From the NCBI GenBank assembly GCA_009760855.2, contig WPIO01000058.1, positions 437,501 through 501,500 on the forward strand: DNA of 64,000 nucleotides. The letters are read 5' to 3'. This stretch comes from Cristatella mucedo (taxonomy: Eukaryota; Bryozoa; Phylactolaemata; Cristatellidae). The position numbers were made by a program, and so were the translations under genes. Below, one piece after another: positions 33,231 to 64,000 of the stretch. Position 1 is the stretch's first letter. Each line of letters begins with the position of its first letter. A model generated the notes under the pieces. That model made no database searches and was not told the DNA's origin. It was given only the letters and a program-made list of their open reading frames with translations.

Positions 33231-33399
33231 TTAGGAAAGCAAGGTGCATGGAATACGGCAGGATCAGAAGCAAGAACTCCGCCAGAGTCATGGAAGCTGA
33301 CGTACTCATACTACGTTACAATTGCTGAAAGGATGTGCCATGAGAGAAATATCTCTGAGGAGTCCGGACGAAAGGCTAGGATCATTAGCATCCTTGCAG
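33213..33399 (+). pseudogene. probable start of a Mag-like gag frame
   Basis: The frame begins at or overlaps the primer site and reads PPESWKLTYSYYVTIAERM then ISEESGRKARIISILAG. The W..Y......F..N.I.....+.A..LS..G layout is that of Ty3/gypsy (Mag-type) gag beginnings. It is cut by LINE-A at about 33420. A GTAAGC after codon LAG resembles a splice donor, so a host exon is an alternative reading that I consider less likely. Confidence 0.35.
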
Positions 33400-33420
33400 G
33401 TAAGCACACACCCTTCTAAA

Positions 33421-34372
33421 GATGACCCTCAAAATTGGCACTGCCAGCATATCTCCTGTTGAATCAGCTCAAAATCTAGGTGTCATGTTCCAAAGTGACC
33501 TCTCGTTAGACGACCATATCAGCTCCACAATCAAGTCTGTCGACTTTCAGCTACATAACATTGCTAAAATTCGGGCTTGTTTAGATGAGCATACCACGTC
33601 TAAGTTGGTCCATGCATTTGTGACATCCCGTCTCGACTTCTGTAACTCACAGCTTGCTGGCCTACCGGCATGTGCAATCGGGTGCGTACAGCTGGTGCAA
33701 AACTCTGCAGCTAGGCTTGTCTGTCGTGAGGGTCGCAGTTGCCACATCACACCACTTCTCACCAACCTGCACTGGCTCCCAGTCAAGCAAGGCATCGACT
33801 TCAAGGTTTTGTCGCTCACTTTTAGGTCTCTTCATTCTTTGGCTACAGCCTATCTCTCAGATCTACTCCCCCACCAGGCCAAGCATTATACCACCCGCTT
33901 TTCGGAATCCAACAGTTTACCAATGCCTCGTACAAACCTCAAATCCTTTGGAGACCGTGCATTTAGTTCGTATGCTTCCAAAGCCTGGAACTCACTCTCG
34001 ACTTGCATCACGACATCCCCTGACTTGACCACATTTAAAAAGAAATTAAAAATGCAGCTATTTAGGACAGAATTTTGAGGATCCCTGCGATTCTTCCTTT
34101 ATGTGCTTATGCGTGCTGACACTGTGCATGCTGCCACAAACCACACTAGCATGCTGACCCTGTGCATGTCACCCCTAACCATGTTATTCATGTTGTTTAT
34201 CAAGCATGATATTACTCATGTTGTTTATCAAGCATAATATTACTCACCATTCAATCGCATTTCCCTTTGCAGCAAATGTAAAGCGCCTAGAAAGAGATCG
34301 AGTTCTCTGAGGGTGATTTATCAAGTGCATTATAATAATAATAATAATAATAATTATTATTATTAAAGATAG
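33421..34372 (+). mobile_element. LINE-A 3' half, well preserved
   Basis: Open frame 33422-34078 from IGTASISPVESAQNLGV to the family C-terminus (KLKMQLFRTEF), then 3' untranslated region, hairpin (about 34279-34320) and (ATT)n/(TAA)n tail. The 3' region has a small tandem duplication (TTGTTTATCAAGCAT twice, about 34193-34236). Confidence 0.85.
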
Positions 34373-34734
34373 AAGTAGCTCAGCGATAGCCGCAGGATCT
34401 TCAGCTATATGACATCGTTGCACTTGTCAGGAGGAGTCTTCGTGCGTCTTTTGCCTCTGTGCCTGATTTGTGCGATGCATGCGGTGGAGATTCCTTCTCA
34501 GGCCGCAACTGTACAGCTAGCTTTGACACTAAAGCTTCCGAGGACGCGAGCATTCTTTGCTGTCTGACGTGTCTGGGCCACAAGTGCCTGTGACGACGGA
34601 GCACGAGGAGCAGTCTGTGGCGGCCTGCGCGATAGCTGCCTGCAGCAGCGGCAGGCTGCATGGTGGAAGAGGTTTGCGAGAGGTCCGGCGGTAGCCACGA
34701 AGGCGCCGGTTCTCGAGTGAAGAGGATTCAGCCA
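34373..34734. other. no gene assigned
   Basis: GC-richer stretch. One + frame reads LCDACGGDSFSGRNCTASF and LCCLTCLGHKCL, a Cys-rich segment of unknown identity. It might be more of the LTR element on the far side of the LINE-A insertion. Confidence 0.3.
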
Positions 34735-34880
34735 ACACAACCGAGGTGGGATCGTGGGTGCGAATACTAGTCCTACAGTGGGCAATTCCTTGCTACCGAC
34801 TGAAAGCGCCGGTGATATCCGTCAAGGTTGTTCTGCCGCAATATGAACGTGAGACTGATAAATCAGCCACTGCTTCATTT
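34735..34880 (+). mobile_element. SINE-1, degenerate
   Basis: Head remnant with GATCGTGGGTGCGAATAC (B-box), then GTGATATCCGTCAAGG, a TTCTGCCGC block and a TGATAAATCAGCC end. Confidence 0.55.
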
Positions 34881-35011
34881 TTCTTTTGTTTTCTAACGGG
34901 TTCTAGTTGACGCACCGATACGCGTAGGTATGCAGAAATTAGTAGATCGTGGGACGATCGTGAGCACCTATAATTTAACATAACAAGTACAAGTCGTTTA
35001 ACATAGCTGTC

Positions 35012-35700
35012 TAAGTCTGCGTTTACTCGGCAGACTTTCCTCTCGACCGACGCTGACTTCCCTCCAATTTACGATGTTTATATGACAAATTTAGTCCCGC
35101 TCATGACAGATTTTATTGCCGACTTAGTCCTGCCCGCAGCCCGTGCTTTAATCCGGGAGGCTGGTATGAAAGAGGGTTTCCGCGGAATGTCGCCGAGTCA
35201 ACGCCGGCAGAAGTGAGTTCACCACTGCAATCGCCATTGTAGAGTAGTATGAGAAGAGTATAAATAAAAGTTGGATAAGAATTTTAAAAACTTTTCGAGA
35301 AAAGCAGCAGTAGCAATTAATGTTCGCCGTTACGGGTCTGTTGGTGGATTCGATAAACAGACGAATGGGGTATTCTACGTAGAAAAGGCCGAAGCATTCG
35401 TTACAACGAGTAAGCATCCCATATTAAGGACTTGCTCCAACCACCTCGATATACTCGAGCCTACGAATGTCAGCAATTTTTATTTTAGCCATGGGTTATA
35501 TGGGATGGATGTGCCCCCGGGTTTTAACTGGTAGGCTGGACCAACAAGGAGCTTACAACCCGAGACAGACTCCTTTTGGTGAATCTGCAGCCTTGGCTCC
35601 TCCCCCCAAATTTTTTTGTGACATATGATGACGTATTAGCACAAATTTGTGGGAAATCTTTTCAAATCTGTGGGTAAGTTAGCCGTGTAAACGCAACTTA
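35012..35700 (+). mobile_element. MITE-1, full-length non-autonomous DNA transposon
   Basis: 689 bp bounded by imperfect inverted termini of about 28 bp: left TAAGTCTGCGTTTACTCGGC, right (complement) TAAGTTGCGTTTACACGGC. GTC lies immediately outside both ends (35009-35011 and 35701-35703) and may be a 3-bp target duplication. No transposase is encoded. Two partial relatives lie at 20331 and 30630. Confidence 0.7.
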
Positions 35701-36241
35701 GTCGACAGCCACGGAAGGCTACAGCAACGCTGGGCCCCTAGTAGCGAACATCTCGCTCGAATCGCGCTCGAGCCCAATGTACAACTGGCCGAACATCACC
35801 AAGGATATCCTTTTTATACGGATTAAAACATAGATTATGTGTGAGACATTTGATTCCTAATCGTTATAATTCAGAAACCGCTCATAACCTCAAGCGCTCG
35901 CCGTATGACGGATTTAGCTTGCAACATTTAACTTGCAATCTCCTCAGCCGAAATGGCAAAACTTGTCTTAGCCTCAAGTGTTTTTGAAAATTTACTATTT
36001 TCCTTAGAATTTTCTGGCTGCCTGAACGTGCAGCTCGCATCTTGGTTTTGGTGCTGCAGTTCACCCTTTCTGAAGGGCGTGCCGGAATAAAAAACGTGAT
36101 GCGGAACCACAGCGTAACCATTTGCAATACTTTACTAGTCTGGGTGCCACTGGCTAGCAGCAGCGGCTGGCTGTACATTGCATCGGTGCGCGACCTGGGT
36201 CTTCTCTATAGCGCGCTGCTCATTATAAACAGGAAGAAGTA

Positions 36242-61190
<24,949 letters not shown>

Positions 61191-61819
61191 CCGTGTGAGC
61201 TGCACACTGAGCTTGCCCTAAGTGCCCTCCCTCTACTGTTAGTTCGGCCTGGTGGCCCAGCCAGATGGAAAAATTAAAGAAGGCAGTATTTCTCAGCTTA
61301 CTTAAATTGCCAGCATAGCCTGTAGAACAGTCAGGCACAGCAGCTTCTTTGAATCTTGCTTCAGGCCGTGCTGCTACTGCACGAAAACGAAGAACTGCCT
61401 CCTACGTTATGCCTAGATGACTTCCAGAGGAGACCCTAGCAGCTGGCAGGTGGGCCAATCTGGATACGTGGCCTTGTTGCCCTTGGCTCGCCTATACTGC
61501 TGCCACACTGGCAGTGCTCGGCAGCCAGCTGCCAGCAAAATGCTATGATTGGTGTGGTGTGCCATTGTGCTATTCGTCTGTGCCCTCTTTCAAACTTTAT
61601 TTATTTATGACTTAGTTGCTATTAAAAGAAAAGATCCGAGAAGCTGTGTGCAAGCAGGCCCGGGGCTGCAGAGCCATTACTAGTTCTTACGATTAGCATG
61701 GTGCACACGTATTCTCGTGGAGCTGAGACTGCTCTAAGGGTAGCCATTTCATTTTCTCAAGGCTACGACTATTGCAGGCACTTCAAAAAACGTGGATTCA
61801 CCGCATCGTTTCAATCGTG

Positions 61820-61825
61820 AATAAA
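61820..61825 (+). promoter_or_regulatory. polyadenylation hexamer AATAAA of the RING/UBR gene
   Basis: AATAAA 630 bp after the stop codon; an ATTAAA at about 61621 is an alternative. Assigned by position only. Confidence 0.45.
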
Positions 61826-61871
61826 CATTCCACGGCGCCAGCTGGCACTGCTTGCACCTTGCAAGTTCATT

Positions 61872-62122
61872 AATAATAATAATGCACTTGATAAAGCGCC
61901 CTGGGAGAACTCAATTTCTTTCTAGGCGCTTTACATTTGCTGCAAAGGGAAACGCGATTGAATGGTGAGTAATATCATCATGCTTGATAAACAACATGAA
62001 TAGCACGGTTAGGCACAGAGTCAGGATGCAAGTGAGGTTAGTGGCAGCATGCAACAGTGTCAGCTCGCATAAGTACATTAATTACGAATCACAGGGATCC
62101 ACTAAATGCTGTCCTAAATATT
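61872..62122 (-). mobile_element. LINE-A 3' end between two convergent genes
   Basis: (ATT)n tail, hairpin and 3' untranslated region on the minus strand up to ACTAAATGCTGTCCTAAAT. Truncated within the last codons. Confidence 0.75.
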
Positions 62123-62164
62123 AAGTAATTCTAATTAAAAAGACAGCACGAACATTAGAAGACT

Positions 62165-62170
62165 TTTATT
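62165..62170 (-). promoter_or_regulatory. polyadenylation hexamer AATAAA on the minus strand
   Basis: TTTATT on + reads AATAAA on the minus strand, about 380 bp after the stop at 62550. It fits the end of the minus-strand gene below. Confidence 0.4.
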
Positions 62171-62549
62171 GCACAAAGGCAACATATAAAGAAAGCCACT
62201 ATTCGGCTTGTGAAAGTCAGCATGCATGCATGTTCCAACGAGGTGGCATGATAGGTTGTGAAAGCTTGTTAGCAATGAGTCATGTATACAGTTAAACGTA
62301 GAGTCAGTAGAAAGCACTAGCATCGTTACGAGTTCTTCTGTGGGATACGAACGATGACCTGCAAACACAAGGTGAGGATTCTACAGGCAACAGGACAATG
62401 CCAACATGCCCAGCTGCAGCTGTCAAATTCAGCCTCATTGTTCATGCCCAATTATCAAGGTGCCAGCTATGCTCAAGTCACTGTAGCAAGTTTCGGCAGC
62501 ACGGAGGACCACTGGGTGTACATACATAGACAGAGATGCCATCAAAAGT

Positions 62550-62771
62550 TTAATCAAATGCTAGAAAAGGGCAAATTCTGATGATTAAGATTGTGGATTG
62601 CATTTGGTGGCTGTAAGGAACCGATTGGTATAGCTGCTTATGATTTCCGAGCAGAGCATAAACTGCAGTATTACGAAGCAGCTGCTTTTCGGTAAGATGG
62701 AACGATGGAGCAGGTGTGGTCGAGCTAAGCTGACAAACGATCCGGATAACATGCTCTGGCAAAACGTATTG
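62550..62771 (-). CDS. probable last exon of a minus-strand gene, product unknown
   Basis: On the minus strand, after AAGTGTTCTAG (acceptor at 62772), a phase-0 frame reads QYVLPEHVIRIVCQLSSTT, FHLTEKQLLRNTAVYALLG and NHKQLYQSVPYSHQMQS, then stops at 62550-62552. A 3' untranslated stretch leads to AATAAA at 62170-62165. The frame looks coding and is not in any repeat of this window. Upstream exons would lie beyond 62772 or outside the window. I do not recognise the family. Confidence 0.4.
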   Translation of the reverse strand, partial: QYVLPEHVIRIVCQLSSTTPAPSFHLTEKQLLRNTAVYALLGNHKQLYQSVPYSHQMQSTILIIRICPFLAFD

Positions 62772-63194
62772 CTAGAACACTTGAACTTAGGATAGGGCAT
62801 ACGTGAGCATTCTATGGTGGTTACGATAGCAAGGCATACTATCCATGATTTCCAATAGCAAGCCTTTGCTTTCAAAAAGCAAAAATTAAGCCACGTGGAA
62901 CAGGCTGTCGACCACACCTACTTGACCTAGGTTGACAGGCGGAGTCGTGTAGACTGATAAATCAAAAGTTAACCATTTTCAGAACTAATAAGAAAGCATA
63001 TATAAAACGGCACTGTAATGATGCATGTCGCGATGACTGCTTTCAAAAGACAGACAATTTCGGTGGCAGTGGTATGGTGGTACAGGGCTGTTGCACAGCA
63101 GCTAGTACCAGAACTCTTTATCGCATAAAAGGCATATGAACCAGCATAAATACTTAAATGTAGCTAACAATTTCCTTTAATTTAAGTATTCCAA
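62772..63194. other. no gene seen
   Basis: AT-rich, possibly intron of the minus-strand gene. Confidence 0.4.
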
Positions 63195-63868
63195 ATGCGA
63201 TGGGTCTGAGAGGGCTAGACTATTGCAATTCCTTTTTGGCTGGGCTACCAAAGAAAGCAACTAGGCCACTGCAGCTGACTATGAATGTGGCTGCAAGGCT
63301 AGTCCTCAAGTCCCAGCGGTTTGAGCACGTGTCTCCTCTGCTAAAAGAGCTAGGATGGATGCCGGTTGAGCAACGGATACAGAGCAAAGTTCTTATGCTG
63401 ACCCACAAGGCCTGCCACGGCTTGGCTCCTTCGTACCTAGCTGAACTGCTGCACCAGTTTCAGCCTCTTTTCGCCCTCAGGTCCTGTGTGGACGATACAT
63501 TAGCTGTTCCATTCCTCCGCTTAAAGACCGTTGGTGACAGAAGCTTTAGCTCTGCAGGTCCTAGGCTGTGGAACTCGCTTCCACAATTCCTATGCAACAA
63601 CTACTCTCCTACCGCCGACTATGGCTCATCCTTTCAAGCGGTCCTGAGCTGCTACTTCTATGCTACTCACTACCTCAACTGCTCTCCTGACTCAGCTATG
63701 CTTCCCACTTTCTCTTTGTTGCGTGAGACGAAGTCTGTTGGCTACCGAATGCGTACCAAAAGCCACTTAAGCTGTGAGTGCGTTATACAAAACTCTCCTG
63801 CGTAGCACCCATATGGTCTTTATGACTTTGCGGAGTTACAGACAGAGATATATTACATTACATGGTAT
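63195..63868 (+). mobile_element. LINE-B 3' fragment, open frame
   Basis: An uninterrupted 201-codon frame (63200-63805) covers the LINE-B C-terminal region from RGLDYCNSFLAGLPKK to NSPA, then the 3' untranslated region ending ATATTACATTACAT. 5'-truncated; young by its intact frame. Confidence 0.85.
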
Positions 63869-64000
63869 ATGGCAACAGGAGGCCCATCATAAACATAACG
63901 CACTGTTGCTGAGTTTTTTGACAATCGTCTGGATCACCTATATAATTTGCTGACTATATTGCCATGGATGCAAGCATGAGTACTTATCAAAATCCCATAA
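63869..64000. other. no gene seen
   Basis: Short AT-rich end of window. Confidence 0.5.

Noticed and set aside
61408-61640. Extra coding exon after 61190
   Set aside because: The frame stops at 61188-61190 and the following sequence has no donor/acceptor pair in phase; it reads as 3' untranslated region.

Overview
This window looks like nuclear DNA from an invertebrate animal. Coding exons are short and separated by long introns with GT-AG junctions. Introns and spacers are filled with degenerate non-LTR retrotransposons of the CR1/L2 type, tRNA-derived SINEs, fragments of LTR and Polinton/Maverick-like elements, MITEs, a satellite array and microsatellites. Nothing bacterial or viral in layout is present (no operons, no Shine-Dalgarno spacing). 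I could not identify the species. The LINE protein style recalls cnidarian, sponge or lancelet genomes, but that is only an impression.

Host genes I can support, left to right: (1) a complete five-exon phytanoyl-CoA dioxygenase-family gene on + (9899-15340), with every exon junction in phase and the HxD...H...R iron/2-oxoglutarate residues present; (2) a minus-strand exon with an NTF2-like fold pattern (18492-19034); (3) two in-phase minus-strand exons (23480-24586) of a helical protein with a SAP-like segment; (4) a long + strand gene (36242-61190) in at least nine exons, encoding an N-terminal C3HC4 RING finger, a helical middle and a C-terminal UBR-box-like zinc cluster, probably an E3 ubiquitin ligase; (5) the probable last exon of a convergent minus-strand gene (62550-62771). 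The 3' ends of genes 4 and 5 face each other across about 1.3 kb.

Two LINE families dominate. LINE-A ends in a GC-rich hairpin and an (ATT)n tail; LINE-B ends in an (ATTAC)n-like tail. The best LINE-B copy (about 44815-47862) lies in an intron of the RING/UBR gene and is dead by two frame changes and a stop. SINE-2 shares the LINE-A 3' hairpin, suggesting that it borrows the LINE-A machinery. Between 24.7 and 30.2 kb is a stack of insertions: an LTR element start with an initiator-tRNA primer site, then Polinton-like DNA split by a LINE-B copy with a matching target duplication, itself split by LINE-A and SINE-1.

Other structures are a 172-bp-period degenerate satellite (30.8-32.1 kb), a MITE with inverted termini (35012-35700), and a 1.4-kb GC-rich 11-bp minisatellite (52.43-53.83 kb) whose unequal period keeps several long but meaningless reading frames open. 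No rRNA, true tRNA or CRISPR was seen.
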